This document shows positions 36,107 to 44,736 of a stretch of 64,000 nt of DNA, one piece after another; position 1 is the first letter of the stretch, and every line of letters starts with the position of its first letter. The notes under the pieces were generated by a model, which worked only from the letters and a program-made list of their open reading frames with translations, made no database searches and was not told the origin of the DNA. The DNA is from Sphingomonas sp. NBWT7 (GTDB lineage Bacteria > Pseudomonadota > Alphaproteobacteria > Sphingomonadales > Sphingomonadaceae). The translations under genes and the position numbers were made by a program. The stretch spans positions 1,201,501 to 1,265,500 of the forward strand of contig NZ_CP043639.1 of the NCBI RefSeq assembly GCF_014217605.1. The letters run 5' to 3'.

Positions 36107-38464
36107 TTACCGCGTCTTGGCGGAGAACGACACGCCGATGATCCGCGGCTCGTTGTAAACCGCGGCGTTGTAGTTCTCGATCACGCCCTTCAGGTTGCGC
36201 TCGTTCGTCACGTTGCGGGCGAAGGCGGCGATCTCGTAACGGTCGTCGGGATCAGTGAAGCCCGCTTTCAGCCCAAGCTCGAAATTGCCGTCGGCATAGA
36301 ATTCGCGCGTCCGGTAGAGAACGAAATTGGTGTAGCCCTGCGCGTTGAAGTCGGTCGACACGAAGAAGTTGCCGCGGTCGACGACGGGAATGTCGTAGCG
36401 GATACCGGCATTCAGCTGCCACTTGGGCGCGTTGGGCAGCGGGTTGCCGTCGACCTGCGCGAGCACCGCCGGCGCGCCGAAGATCGTCCGGTTCACGGTA
36501 GGATCGAGCACGGTGCAGGTGACGCGGCCGTTGAGCGCGCAGACCTGCGCGAAGACGCGATCGTCCTTGATCTTGGTCTTCAGTACGTTGCCGCCGAGCG
36601 AGAAGCTGATGTTGCGGATCGGCCGCCACTCGATCTCGCCCTCGACGCCCCAAGCGTCCGCCTTGTCGGCGTTGAACAGCACGCCGTTGCCGTCGGCGTC
36701 GTTGCCGTTGAGCTGGATGTCGTCGACGCGCCAATGGAACGCCGCGGCGTTGATGCGCAGGTTGCGCGTCGGCTCGCTCTTGAAGCCGAGCTCGTACGAC
36801 ATGATCGTCTCCGAATCGGCGGTGGTGAAGGCGCTGCCAAACACCGCCGAGCGGCCCTGGATCGTCGGCCCGCGGAAACCGCGCGCGACGCGCGCGTAGA
36901 CGTTCACCTCGGGCATCACCTGGTACAGCGCCGACAGATCCCAGCTCGGCTCCTTGCCGACTAGGCGCACGTCGCGGTCCGCGCCGGCCGGGAAGTTCAC
37001 CGTCGCACCCGTCATCGCCGGCTTCACCAGCGTCGTGCGCTTGCGATCCTCGGTATAGCGCGCGCCCGCCGTCAGCGTCAGCTGGTCGGTCACCGCATAG
37101 CTCGCCTGACCGAACACCGCCCACGACGTGTTGACGTCGCGCAGCCGCACCCAATTGTCGGGATTGTTGGTATTGGGGTTGGTCGCGACGAACGGCGCGG
37201 TCAGGAAGAAGCGCCGCTGGTAGAATTCGGTCGTGTCGCGATTGTCGAAATAGAAGCCGCCGACCTGCCACTTGAACGCGGTATTGCCGCTGCTGGCGAG
37301 GCGCAGTTCCTGCGTCCACTGGTCAAGATCGCGAATATTGCCCTGGCTCTGGCCATAGCCGTTGGGCACGCCGTTGAACGGGAACGCCACTGCCGCGCCG
37401 CCGTCGGTATCGCCGCGGCTATACCCCTCGGTCGTCTCGTAGCCGGTGATCGACGTCAGCGTCACGCCGCCGAAATCCCACGCGACGTTGGCCGATGCGC
37501 CGTAGGTCGTATAGCCCTGCGGGTTGTTCATCGCCTCGTCCTGGTTGGTGACAGAGCGCGGCTTGGTCGGGTTGTTGCTGCCCAGCGGCAACGCGCCGCG
37601 ATAAAAGACGGTCGAGGTGCCGTCGTAATCACGCGCGTGGCCCGACAGGTTGATCGACAGCGTCTCGGTCGGCGTGAACAGCAGCTGGAGCCGCGCGTTG
37701 CGATCCTCGAAGCCGCCCATCACGTCCTTGCCGCCGCGCGTCCCGTCGAAGCTTGCGCCGGCGTAGAGGCTGCTGATCCAGTCGTCGCGCCGCTGGTACA
37801 GGCCCGAGACGCGGAACGCGACTCTGTCCGCCACGATCGGCCCACCGACGCCGGCGTCGGCCGATACGGTGTTGTACGTGCCCCACGAAACCGAGCCGCG
37901 CGCCTGGAAGTCCATCGACGGGCGCACCGTGTCGAACTTGACGATGCCTGCGGTGGTGTTGCGCCCGAACAGCGAGCCCTGCGGCCCGCGCAGCACCTCG
38001 ACCTGCGCGACGTCATAGACCGGGTTCGACTTCAGCACGACATGCTCGAGCACGATATCGTCCTGAATGATCGAAACCGGCTGCGAGGCGCCGAGGTAAA
38101 AATCGACGTTGCCGAGGCCGCGGATGTAGAAGCGCGGGAAGATGCGCCCGGTGGTCGTCTCGGCGTACAGCCCCGGCACGCGCCCGGCGAGCGCCAGGAT
38201 GCCCTCGCCGCCCGACTGGATGTCGCGCAGCGTGTCGCCGCGCACCGCGCTCAGCGAGATCGGCACCGACTGCTGGTTCGCCTCGCGGCGCTCCGCGGTG
38301 ACGACGATGTCGTCGAGCCCGTCGGAGGTGCCCGCCGTCTCACCGCCCTGGCTCGCCTGTGCCGGATCGGCAGGACCGGATGCCTGCGCGCCCGCAAGCG
38401 TCGGCAGCGCGAGCATCGCGGTTGCGGAAAGAAGCAGAGCACGGCGAGCGATCGTCAGCGACAC
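36107..38464 (-). CDS. TonB-dependent receptor (siderophore/nutrient type)
   Basis: Outer-membrane receptor of 785 aa. It has a signal peptide (LLLSATAMLALPTLAGAQA), a clear TonB box DDIVVTAE at residues 51-58, a plug domain with FPRFYIRGLGNVDFY and VEVLRGPQGSLFGRNTTAG, and a 22-strand-type barrel. The last residues (GVSFSAKTR) do not end in an aromatic residue, unlike most barrels. The GTG at 38464 is chosen because AGAGGG lies seven bases upstream; the ORF otherwise runs to 38518 without support. Sequence style suits the sphingomonad receptors for siderophores, sugars or aromatic compounds; the ligand cannot be named. A possible structured leader lies just upstream. Confidence 0.93.
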   Translation of the reverse strand: MSLTIARRALLLSATAMLALPTLAGAQASGPADPAQASQGGETAGTSDGLDDIVVTAERREANQQSVPISLSAVRGDTLRDIQSGGEGILALAGRVPGLYAETTTGRIFPRFYIRGLGNVDFYLGASQPVSIIQDDIVLEHVVLKSNPVYDVAQVEVLRGPQGSLFGRNTTAGIVKFDTVRPSMDFQARGSVSWGTYNTVSADAGVGGPIVADRVAFRVSGLYQRRDDWISSLYAGASFDGTRGGKDVMGGFEDRNARLQLLFTPTETLSINLSGHARDYDGTSTVFYRGALPLGSNNPTKPRSVTNQDEAMNNPQGYTTYGASANVAWDFGGVTLTSITGYETTEGYSRGDTDGGAAVAFPFNGVPNGYGQSQGNIRDLDQWTQELRLASSGNTAFKWQVGGFYFDNRDTTEFYQRRFFLTAPFVATNPNTNNPDNWVRLRDVNTSWAVFGQASYAVTDQLTLTAGARYTEDRKRTTLVKPAMTGATVNFPAGADRDVRLVGKEPSWDLSALYQVMPEVNVYARVARGFRGPTIQGRSAVFGSAFTTADSETIMSYELGFKSEPTRNLRINAAAFHWRVDDIQLNGNDADGNGVLFNADKADAWGVEGEIEWRPIRNISFSLGGNVLKTKIKDDRVFAQVCALNGRVTCTVLDPTVNRTIFGAPAVLAQVDGNPLPNAPKWQLNAGIRYDIPVVDRGNFFVSTDFNAQGYTNFVLYRTREFYADGNFELGLKAGFTDPDDRYEIAAFARNVTNERNLKGVIENYNAAVYNEPRIIGVSFSAKTR

Positions 38465-38492
38465 GGTATAACCCTCTTTGAAAGTGAAACGC

Positions 38493-38570
38493 TGGCGGGG
38501 CGCGTGCCGCCGTTGCACCGGGGCTCTCCTGCCCCGGCTCGGCGAATCGATTGCTGGATGACCCCCGCCA
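38493..38570 (-). promoter_or_regulatory. Candidate structured 5' leader of the TonB receptor mRNA
   Basis: On the minus strand three nested stems can form: an outer 8-bp helix (38563-38570 with 38493-38500), a 5-bp helix (38540-38544 with 38508-38512), and an inner perfect 7-bp hairpin (38531-38537 with 38518-38524) with a 6-base AGGAGA loop. The structure ends 28 bases before the GTG start and upstream of its AGAGGG site. It does not match any riboswitch class I can recall. The sequence is GC-rich, so chance pairing is a real alternative. Confidence 0.35.
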
Positions 38571-38683
38571 TCTCCCGCCCCCGCTGCTAGGCGAAGATTG
38601 CGACGGGTTTGTGACGCAATGTGTCTGATCGCCCGATACGCGGTCCGTTTCGTTGCGCTGCAATAGCTGCTAACGGCGCGCGC

Positions 38684-40546
38684 ATGCTTACGATCAACGG
38701 CATCACCGTGCGCCTAGGCGGGCGCGCGATCCTCGACGGCGCGTCGGCCTCGCTGCCGCCGGGCAGCCGCGTCGGGCTGATCGGCCGCAATGGCGCGGGC
38801 AAGTCGACGATGGTTAAGGTCATCGCCGGCCAGATCGAGCCCGACGGCGGGTCGATCGACATGCCGCGCGGCGCGCGCATCGGCTATATCGCGCAGGAGG
38901 CGCCGGCTGGCGATGCGACCCCGTTCGACACCGTGCTCGCCGCGGATACCGAACGCGCGCGCCTGATGGAGCAGAGCGAGACCGAGGCAGATCCCGAAAA
39001 GCTCGGCGACATCTACGAGCGACTGATCGCGATCGACGCCTATACCGCGCCCGCCCGCGCGTCGCAGATCCTACTCGGCCTCGGGTTCGACGACGACGCG
39101 CAGAACCGTCCGCTCGACAGTTTCTCGGGCGGCTGGAAGATGCGCGTCGCGCTTGCCGCGCTACTGTTTTCGCAGCCCGATCTGCTGCTGCTCGACGAAC
39201 CGTCGAACCACCTCGATCTCGAAGCGGTAATGTGGCTGGAGGATTTCCTGCGTGCGTACCGGGCGACGATCGTCGTCGTCAGCCACGAGCGTGATTTCCT
39301 CAACAACGTCGTCGATCACATCCTGCACCTGCAGGGCGGCAAGACGACGCTCTACGCCGGCGGCTATGATTCGTTCGAGCGCCAGCGCGCCGAGCGGATG
39401 GCGCAGCTCGCCGCCGCCAAGGCGAACCAGGACGCGCAGCGCGCCAAGCTGCAGGACTACGTCGCGCGCAACTCGGCGCGCGCATCGACCGCCAAGCAGG
39501 CGCAGAGCCGCGCCAAGATGCTCGCCAAGATGCAGCCGATCGCGGAGCTCGCCAACGATCCCACGCTGTCGTTCGGCTTTCCCGATCCCGAACCGCTGCG
39601 CCCGCCGCTCGTCACGCTGGATCACGCCAGCGTCGGCTACGGCGACACGCCGATCCTGCGCAAGCTCAACCTGCGAATGGATCCCGACGATCGCATCGCG
39701 CTGCTCGGCCGCAACGGCAACGGCAAGACGACGTTCGCGCGGCTGATCGCGGCGCAGCTCACTCCGATGGAAGGCGGCATGGCGGCGACCGGCCGGATGC
39801 GCGTCGGCTATTTCACGCAATATCAGGTCGAGGAGCTCGAGGCGGACGATACCCCGCTCGCGCACATGACGCGGGTGATGAAGGGCGCCACCCCCGCCGC
39901 AGTGCGCGCGCAGCTCGGCCGCTTCGGCTTCTCGGGCGATCGCGCGACCGCCAAGGTCGGCAAAATGTCGGGCGGGGAGAAGGCGCGGCTCGCGCTCGCG
40001 CTAATCACGCGCGAGGCGCCGCACCTCCTGATCCTCGACGAGCCGACCAACCACCTCGACGTCGACGCGCGCGAGGCGCTGGTCCAGGCGCTCAACGACT
40101 ATAAGGGCGCGGTGCTGATCGTCAGCCACGATCGCCACATGGTCGAGCTGACCGCCGATCGCCTGGTGCTGGTCGACGACGGCACGGCGCGCGAGTTCGA
40201 CGGCAGCCTCGACGATTATGTCGCGCTGGTCCTCGCCAAGGAGCCGAAGGGCGAAGGCAAGGCGGCACGCAAGGAAGCCGCCAAGGATCGCAAGGCCGCC
40301 GCCGAGAAGCGCGAGAGCGAGAAGGCGTGGCGCAAGGTCGCCAAGGAGATGGAGGGTGAGATTGCCTCGCTCAACGCCGATCGCTCGGCGATCGAGCGCG
40401 CGATGTTCGATCCCGCCAGCGCCAGCGGCGCGCTCGCCAAGCTGGCGATGGGTGATCTCATGAAGCGCCGCTCTGCGCTGACCGAGCGGATCGAGGCCGC
40501 CGAGGCGCGCTGGCTGGAGGCGACCGCAGCGCTCGAGGAAGCCTGA
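38684..40546 (+). CDS. ABC-F family ATPase (Uup/YheS-like)
   Basis: Soluble duplicated ATP-binding protein of 620 aa; members act on ribosomes or DNA rather than transport. Two nucleotide-binding domains are evident: Walker A GLIGRNGAGKST and ALLGRNGNGKTT, signatures SFSGGWKMR and KMSGGEKARL, and Walker B LLLLDEPSNHLD and LLILDEPTNHLD. Between them lies the charged ABC-F linker (about 250-300, RMAQLAAAKANQDAQRAK), and the C-terminus carries a lysine/glutamate-rich coiled coil (about 520-620). No membrane segments. ATG 38684 begins the first strand LTINGITVRLGG directly; the open frame from 38621 lacks homology. The closest named relatives are Uup and YheS; which one applies is uncertain. Confidence 0.93.
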   Translation: MLTINGITVRLGGRAILDGASASLPPGSRVGLIGRNGAGKSTMVKVIAGQIEPDGGSIDMPRGARIGYIAQEAPAGDATPFDTVLAADTERARLMEQSETEADPEKLGDIYERLIAIDAYTAPARASQILLGLGFDDDAQNRPLDSFSGGWKMRVALAALLFSQPDLLLLDEPSNHLDLEAVMWLEDFLRAYRATIVVVSHERDFLNNVVDHILHLQGGKTTLYAGGYDSFERQRAERMAQLAAAKANQDAQRAKLQDYVARNSARASTAKQAQSRAKMLAKMQPIAELANDPTLSFGFPDPEPLRPPLVTLDHASVGYGDTPILRKLNLRMDPDDRIALLGRNGNGKTTFARLIAAQLTPMEGGMAATGRMRVGYFTQYQVEELEADDTPLAHMTRVMKGATPAAVRAQLGRFGFSGDRATAKVGKMSGGEKARLALALITREAPHLLILDEPTNHLDVDAREALVQALNDYKGAVLIVSHDRHMVELTADRLVLVDDGTAREFDGSLDDYVALVLAKEPKGEGKAARKEAAKDRKAAAEKRESEKAWRKVAKEMEGEIASLNADRSAIERAMFDPASASGALAKLAMGDLMKRRSALTERIEAAEARWLEATAALEEA

Positions 40547-40554
40547 AGGCGCGC

Positions 40555-40574
40555 CGCCCGGCTGCCGCCGGGCG
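40555..40574. terminator. Hairpin between convergent ABC-F and rcdA genes
   Basis: CGCCCGGC-TGCC-GCCGGGCG is an 8-bp perfect stem in the 35-bp gap between two stop codons. It lacks a T tract in either direction, so it is a weak bidirectional terminator candidate. Confidence 0.45.
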
Positions 40575-40581
40575 CTCGTCT

Positions 40582-41052
40582 TCAGAACGCCATCGCGAGC
40601 CGCTGCATCATCTGCCGCGCCGGGCTTTCCTCCGGCGTGCCGACCACCTGCGCCGCGTCGAGCCGGGCGACGCGGCGGTGGAGGTCGATGCTCGCGGCGA
40701 CCATCATGCGCGCCTGCTCGGGCAGCTCGCGCACCGACGTCGCCTCCGACACCGGCTGCTCGCCCAGCCGCCGCGACGGATCGAGCGCATCGCGCGGCCT
40801 AAGCTCGCCCGCGAGCACCGCGCGCTGCGTCAGCAGCCAGGCGATGACGTGCATCAGCCGCGTGGTGACCTTGAGCGATTCGCAGCTGAACGTCACCCGC
40901 GCCATCGGCGCCAGCGCCTCGCGCTCGACGCGCCCGCCCTCATCAAAATAGCCGCGCGCATCGTCCGCGAGCACCATCGCCTCGACATATAAGGCGTCGA
41001 TCAGGCGGCGGTGAACCGGCGAGTCTGCGAGCGGGCGCACGGGCATGGCCAT
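40582..41052 (-). CDS. rcdA: RcdA-like DUF1465 protein, regulator of CtrA degradation
   Basis: All-helical 156-aa protein of the DUF1465 family, whose Caulobacter member RcdA is a ClpXP adaptor needed for timed destruction of the cell-cycle regulator CtrA. Characteristic stretches are the DDARGYFD segment, FSCESLKVTTRLMHVIAWLLTQRAV, and LPEQARMMVAASIDLHRRVARLD. The C-terminus is short and polar. ATG 41052 and an ATG two codons later are both possible. It lies beside two DUF465 genes and 20 kb from the sspB adaptor gene. Family assignment is from recalled motifs; the CtrA role in this organism is inferred from Caulobacter. Confidence 0.85.
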   Translation of the reverse strand: MAMPVRPLADSPVHRRLIDALYVEAMVLADDARGYFDEGGRVEREALAPMARVTFSCESLKVTTRLMHVIAWLLTQRAVLAGELRPRDALDPSRRLGEQPVSEATSVRELPEQARMMVAASIDLHRRVARLDAAQVVGTPEESPARQMMQRLAMAF

Positions 41053-41127
41053 CGTGTTACACGCTTCCCCGATCGGCGCGACGGGTGCAAAACGGCGCGG
41101 CGACGATGCCGCGTCCCAAAGCGATAC

Positions 41128-41325
41128 TCACGCGATGATGTCCGGGATCAAATGATCCTCTAGCGCAGCGATCTCGTCGCGCAGCCGCAGCTTGCGCTTC
41201 TTCAGCCGGGCAAGCTGCATCTGGTCGCCCGCCGCCTCGCCGGCCAGCGCGGCGATCGCCGAATCGAGATCGCGATGCTCTAGTCGCAGCGCAGCGAGCC
41301 GCGCGATGATCTGACTGTCGTCCAC
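41128..41325 (-). CDS. YdcH/DUF465-family small coiled-coil protein
   Basis: A 65-aa protein of two helices forming a hairpin: RLAALRLEHRDLDSAIAALAGE and MQLARLKKRKLRLRDEIAALEDHL, the DUF465 pattern with the lysine-rich LKKRKLRLRDEI core. The GTG at 41325 has GGGGGAG five to six bases upstream; the longer frame to 41415 adds unrelated residues. It is divergent from a second DUF465 gene at 41560 and lies 75 bp beyond rcdA on the same strand. Family function is unknown; small DUF465 proteins are widespread in alphaproteobacteria. Confidence 0.82.
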   Translation of the reverse strand: MDDSQIIARLAALRLEHRDLDSAIAALAGEAAGDQMQLARLKKRKLRLRDEIAALEDHLIPDIIA

Positions 41326-41559
41326 CGATGCTCCCCCGCAGCCCCGTCCGAGCCCTCCCGGAGCCCCCCGAAACCACCCGTTCTGGCTACGCCCGCCCAT
41401 AGCAGAACGGCGCATCCCGCAAGGCGAAAAGTCGTTCCGCCTGCAAGACGTCTGGCCCGATCATCGATCGGCCGCAGCACGCCGGATTTCGATGGGGACT
41501 TTTGCGTCCGGGCGTGTTGTACTCCCTATCCCCGCAACAGGCACACGGAGACATCTGTT

Positions 41560-41718
41560 ATGCAGACCGCGCATCTTTCGGCACTCGAAGCCAAGCATGC
41601 CGTGCTCGATCAGCGCATCGCGGCCGAGAATCACCGGCCGCATCCCGACGACCTGCTGATCGCGGACCTCAAGAAGCAGAAGCTGCGCCTGAAGGAGGAG
41701 ATCGCCGCGGCGCACTGA
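41560..41718 (+). CDS. Second YdcH/DUF465-family small protein
   Basis: A 52-aa protein whose sequence MQTAHLSALEAKHAVLDQRI ... IADLKKQKLRLKEEIAAAH shows the same two-helix DUF465 pattern as the divergent neighbour, with LKKQKLRLKEEI as its core. A GGAG element about nine bases before the ATG supports translation. The paralogous pair is separated by 234 bp that contain no gene. Short length is normal for the family. Confidence 0.8.
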   Translation: MQTAHLSALEAKHAVLDQRIAAENHRPHPDDLLIADLKKQKLRLKEEIAAAH

Positions 41719-41738
41719 TCGCGCACGGCGATACGGGG

Positions 41739-41762
41739 CCGGCACGGATCACGCCGTGCCGG
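41739..41762. terminator. Hairpin between convergent DUF465 and aldehyde dehydrogenase genes
   Basis: CCGGCACGG-ATCACG-CCGTGCCGG is a perfect 9-bp stem, extendable by three G-C pairs past one bulge. It separates two converging genes but has no T tract. Confidence 0.5.
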
Positions 41763-41783
41763 GCCCGACCGCCGATCGACGCA

Positions 41784-43190
41784 TCAGCCGATCTGCCGCG
41801 CCACCGCCTTGCGCGTCGCGGCGCCGTACGGCGGCTTTAACCCCGCGAGCTTGGCGACGTCGATCCGCGCCTGCTTGTACACCGCCTTGGCGTGGCTGAA
41901 CGTGCGAAAGCCGTCGTAGCCGTGATAGGCGCCCATGCCCGACGGCCCGACCCCGCCGAACGGCAGATCTTCCATCGATACGTGGAACACGACGTCGTCG
42001 AGCGTCACCCCGCCCGATATCGTCCGGTCGAGCACGCGGCGCCGCTCGCCTTCGTCGCTGCCGAAATAATACAGGCCCAGCGGCCGATCGCGCCGGTTGA
42101 CCTCTGCGATCGCGCCGTCGATCCCGTCGTAGCGCCGCACCGGCAGCACCGGGCCGAAGATCTCCTCCTGCATCAGCGTCATGTCATCGGTCACGTCGCG
42201 CACGATGTGCAGCGGCATCTTGCGGCTGTTGGTGCTGCCGAAATCCTCGTTCGCGGGATTAACCACTTCGACCCGCGCACCCTTCGCCCGCGCATCTTCG
42301 ATCCAGTCGTTCAGCCGCTGGAAATGCCGGTCGTTGACGACGCTGGTATAGTCGGGGTTGGCGAGCAGCGTCGGATACATCGCGCTCGCGGCCGCCTTCA
42401 GTCCGTCGACCACCGCCTCTTCCTGATCCGACGGCACGAGGACATAGTCAGGCGCAAGGCAGATCTGCCCGGCGTTGAGCATCTTGCCGATCGCGACGCG
42501 TTCGCTGGTCTGCTTCACGTCGGCGCCCTTGCCGACGATCACCGGCGATTTGCCGCCGAGTTCGAGCGTCACCGGCGTCAGATTGTCCGCGGCCGCGTGC
42601 AGGATGTGGCGCCCGATCCCGGTCGCGCCGGTGAACAGAAGATGGTCGAACGGCAGCGCGGCGAACGCCTGCCCAACCTCCGGCCCGCCCGAGACGAAGA
42701 CGAGTTCGGCGGGATCGAAATAGCGCCCGACGATCTCCTCGAACAGCGCCGCCGTCACCGGCGTGTACTCGCTGGTCTTCACCATCGCGCGGTTGCCGGC
42801 CGCGAACACGCCCGCTAGCGGTGACATGACGAGGTTGACCGGGAAGTTCCACGGCGCGATCACGCCGATCACGCCCTTGGGCTGATACTCGACCCACGCC
42901 TTTGCGCCGAGCAGCCCGAGCGGGAACTGCACCGTTCTTTTCTCCGTCCGCGACCATCGATCGAGGTTCTTCAGCGCGTGCTCGATCGGGCCGATCGACC
43001 CGGCGATATCGGTCACCATCGACTGCTCACGGCTGCGATGGCCGAAATCCTCGCTCAGCGCGTCGCAGAAGCGGTCGGCATGGTCGCGGATCATCGCGGC
43101 GGCGCGTTTCAGCCGATCCTTGCGCACCGACAATGGCTCCGGGAGCGCCGCCATGAAGCTCTCGCGCTGCGCCGCCAACATATCCATCAT
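41784..43190 (-). CDS. Aldehyde dehydrogenase, coniferyl-aldehyde-dehydrogenase-like
   Basis: NAD(P)-dependent oxidation of an aldehyde to a carboxylate. The 468-aa protein has the oxyanion asparagine N115 in APWNFPVNL, the general base E210 in LELGGKSP, and the nucleophile C244 in NAGQICLAPDY. The short length, NAGQICLAPDY motif and hydrophobic-basic C-terminus fit the ALDH3-like/CalB group rather than ALDH1. The start ATG 43190 has GGGTGG upstream; frame continues to 43547 without homology. In this group relatives oxidise coniferyl or long-chain fatty aldehydes, which suits the lignin- and lipid-degrading habits of sphingomonads. Substrate not proven. Confidence 0.92.
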   Translation of the reverse strand: MMDMLAAQRESFMAALPEPLSVRKDRLKRAAAMIRDHADRFCDALSEDFGHRSREQSMVTDIAGSIGPIEHALKNLDRWSRTEKRTVQFPLGLLGAKAWVEYQPKGVIGVIAPWNFPVNLVMSPLAGVFAAGNRAMVKTSEYTPVTAALFEEIVGRYFDPAELVFVSGGPEVGQAFAALPFDHLLFTGATGIGRHILHAAADNLTPVTLELGGKSPVIVGKGADVKQTSERVAIGKMLNAGQICLAPDYVLVPSDQEEAVVDGLKAAASAMYPTLLANPDYTSVVNDRHFQRLNDWIEDARAKGARVEVVNPANEDFGSTNSRKMPLHIVRDVTDDMTLMQEEIFGPVLPVRRYDGIDGAIAEVNRRDRPLGLYYFGSDEGERRRVLDRTISGGVTLDDVVFHVSMEDLPFGGVGPSGMGAYHGYDGFRTFSHAKAVYKQARIDVAKLAGLKPPYGAATRKAVARQIG

Positions 43191-43222
43191 GCCACCCACT
43201 CCCCTCGTGTTCGTCGTCCTGC

Positions 43223-43657
43223 TCAGGCCGCGCAGCCGATCAGCCCCGCGACCGGCAGGACAATCGTGTCCTTGCCCGTCCGATCGATCCGCAGCGTACC
43301 GGCGTCGATCACCGCGCCCTGCGTCACGTCGCGTCGCGTCGCGATCGTCAGGTCGAGCGTCGCGACCACCTCGCCGCCGCGATACTCGGTCGTCGTGCCG
43401 AAGCCGAAACCCGCCGCGCCGCGCTGCGTCGCCAGCGCGAAGCTCGTCGGCTTGCCGTCGAGCGCGAGCTGCAGCGATCCCGCCGCGGCGCTCGCCATCG
43501 CGACCAGTGAGCGCGTCGTCCCCGTGCTGAATAGATAGGCCGCGCACCCGCTTGCCGGCAGCGCTTGGCGCGGCAGCGCGGCGATCGGCAGGCCGTCGAT
43601 CGACGCGGGCGGCTTGGGCGGCTCGGCAACCGCCAGTGCGAGGATGAACGCGATCAT
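43223..43657 (-). CDS. Hypothetical exported protein downstream of prepilin peptidase
   Basis: A 144-aa protein with a short signal-like start (MIAFILALAVAEPPKPP) and a beta-rich body with two distant cysteines (SGCAAYLF and LIGCAA at the C-terminus) that could form a disulfide after export. Its ATG overlaps the prepilin peptidase stop by four bases (ATGA), so it is translationally coupled to that gene. I recognise no family. A periplasmic role is inferred from the N-terminus. Confidence 0.68.
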   Translation of the reverse strand: MIAFILALAVAEPPKPPASIDGLPIAALPRQALPASGCAAYLFSTGTTRSLVAMASAAAGSLQLALDGKPTSFALATQRGAAGFGFGTTTEYRGGEVVATLDLTIATRRDVTQGAVIDAGTLRIDRTGKDTIVLPVAGLIGCAA

Positions 43658-44403
43658 GCCACCAACCCTATCATCAGCAGTAGCGCCGGGTAAGCCGCCA
43701 GCGCGAGGTACGCGCCGAACGGCACCGCGTCGTCCCGCGTCACCGCCCGCCCCGTCGCTGCGCGCCACGCGACGATCCCGAGCCCGATCAGCGCCGCGAA
43801 GAGCAGCACCGGCGGCAGCGTCCGCCAGCCGAGCCACAAGCCTATGCCGCCGAACAATTTAGGGTCTGCGCCGCCCAATCCTTCCTGCCCGCGCAGCCGC
43901 CGATAGGCGAAGCCGATCGCCCACAGCGCACCGAAGCCCGCCGCGCCGCCCACCAATCGCTCACCCAACGTCGGCGGCAGGATCGTCGCGGAAAGAACGC
44001 CACTGATCGCGATCGCGCCGGTCAGCACGTCGGGTATCCACAGCTCGGTCGCATCGAGTGCGACGACGAGCGCCAACAACCAGCCAATCCCAGCCACCGC
44101 CAACCCTGCCGGACCGGGCACCACCAAGCTGGCGAGCGCACCGACCACCGCGCACCCGAGCTCGATCTGCCAATGCAGGCGCGAGATTTGCGCGCCGCAG
44201 CACGCTGCCCTGCCGCGCAGCAGCACGCCGCTGACCAATGGTATCAGATGCTGCGGTGCAACCGACTGGCCGCACGCATCGCACAGCGATCGACCGCGGA
44301 GCGCGGAGCGGCCCTTTGGCCAGCGCACCGCGACCGTGGCGAGGAAACTGCCGACGATCGCACCCAGGAAACCTAAAACGACGGGCCAGAAGAGGTCAGA
44401 CAC
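43654..44403 (-). CDS. Prepilin peptidase (A24 family leader peptidase/methylase)
   Basis: Polytopic membrane aspartic protease of 249 aa that cleaves type IV prepilin or pseudopilin leaders and N-methylates the new N-terminus. The cytoplasmic zinc-site cysteines are C41, C44, C68 and C69 (CDACG ... CCGA). The two catalytic aspartates are D117 or D125 in LDATELWIPDVL and D180 in EGLGGADPKL, where an alanine replaces the usual glycine before the aspartate. About seven helices follow. No pilin or secretion cluster lies in the window, so it must serve genes elsewhere. Overlaps upstream (8 bp) and downstream (4 bp) genes, forming a mini-operon. Confidence 0.9.
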   Translation of the reverse strand: MSDLFWPVVLGFLGAIVGSFLATVAVRWPKGRSALRGRSLCDACGQSVAPQHLIPLVSGVLLRGRAACCGAQISRLHWQIELGCAVVGALASLVVPGPAGLAVAGIGWLLALVVALDATELWIPDVLTGAIAISGVLSATILPPTLGERLVGGAAGFGALWAIGFAYRRLRGQEGLGGADPKLFGGIGLWLGWRTLPPVLLFAALIGLGIVAWRAATGRAVTRDDAVPFGAYLALAAYPALLLMIGLVA

Positions 44404-44647
44404 CCGTCTTTCGTATCAGATAGCGGTACACGCCGAACAGGTTGATCGCGAACAGCACGACGTTCTGCGTCCCCAGCGCCCAGTCCCCGGTCAGCGCCGC
44501 GCCGCTGATCCAGCAGATCGACGATCCGACGAACAGGACGAAGCCCCACCCCGTCACGCGCCGCCCGAAATCGAGCGAGACCATGAACGCGGCGATCATG
44601 CCGCTGATCGAAGCGCTCCATTTCAGCACGTCGGTGAGGCTGTCCAT
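44396..44647 (-). CDS. Small three-helix membrane protein upstream of prepilin peptidase
   Basis: An 83-aa membrane protein with helices at SASISGMIAAFMVSL, GWGFVLFVGSSICWISGAAL and NVVLFAINLFGVYRYLI, and an arginine/lysine-containing C-terminus. Its last 8 bases overlap the start of the prepilin peptidase gene, implying coupling. The NVVLFAINLFGVYRYL pattern recalls small PnuC-like or sugar-transporter-like membrane proteins of unknown function, but I cannot assign a family. ATG 44647 is the first start of the open frame. Confidence 0.68.
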   Translation of the reverse strand: MDSLTDVLKWSASISGMIAAFMVSLDFGRRVTGWGFVLFVGSSICWISGAALTGDWALGTQNVVLFAINLFGVYRYLIRKTGV

Positions 44648-44736
44648 GCGCTCATCTAGACAAAGCCGCCGCCTTTGTAATTACGCCGCATCAGTCTTAC
44701 ACTCGGACCATCAGATTTTTGCGGAGCAGCATTGCA

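Noticed and set aside
43654..44403. Prepilin peptidase read as inactive because the usual Gly before the catalytic Asp is Ala (GADPK)
   Set aside because: Both catalytic aspartates and the four-cysteine site are present, and the substitution is conservative, so activity is the better assumption.
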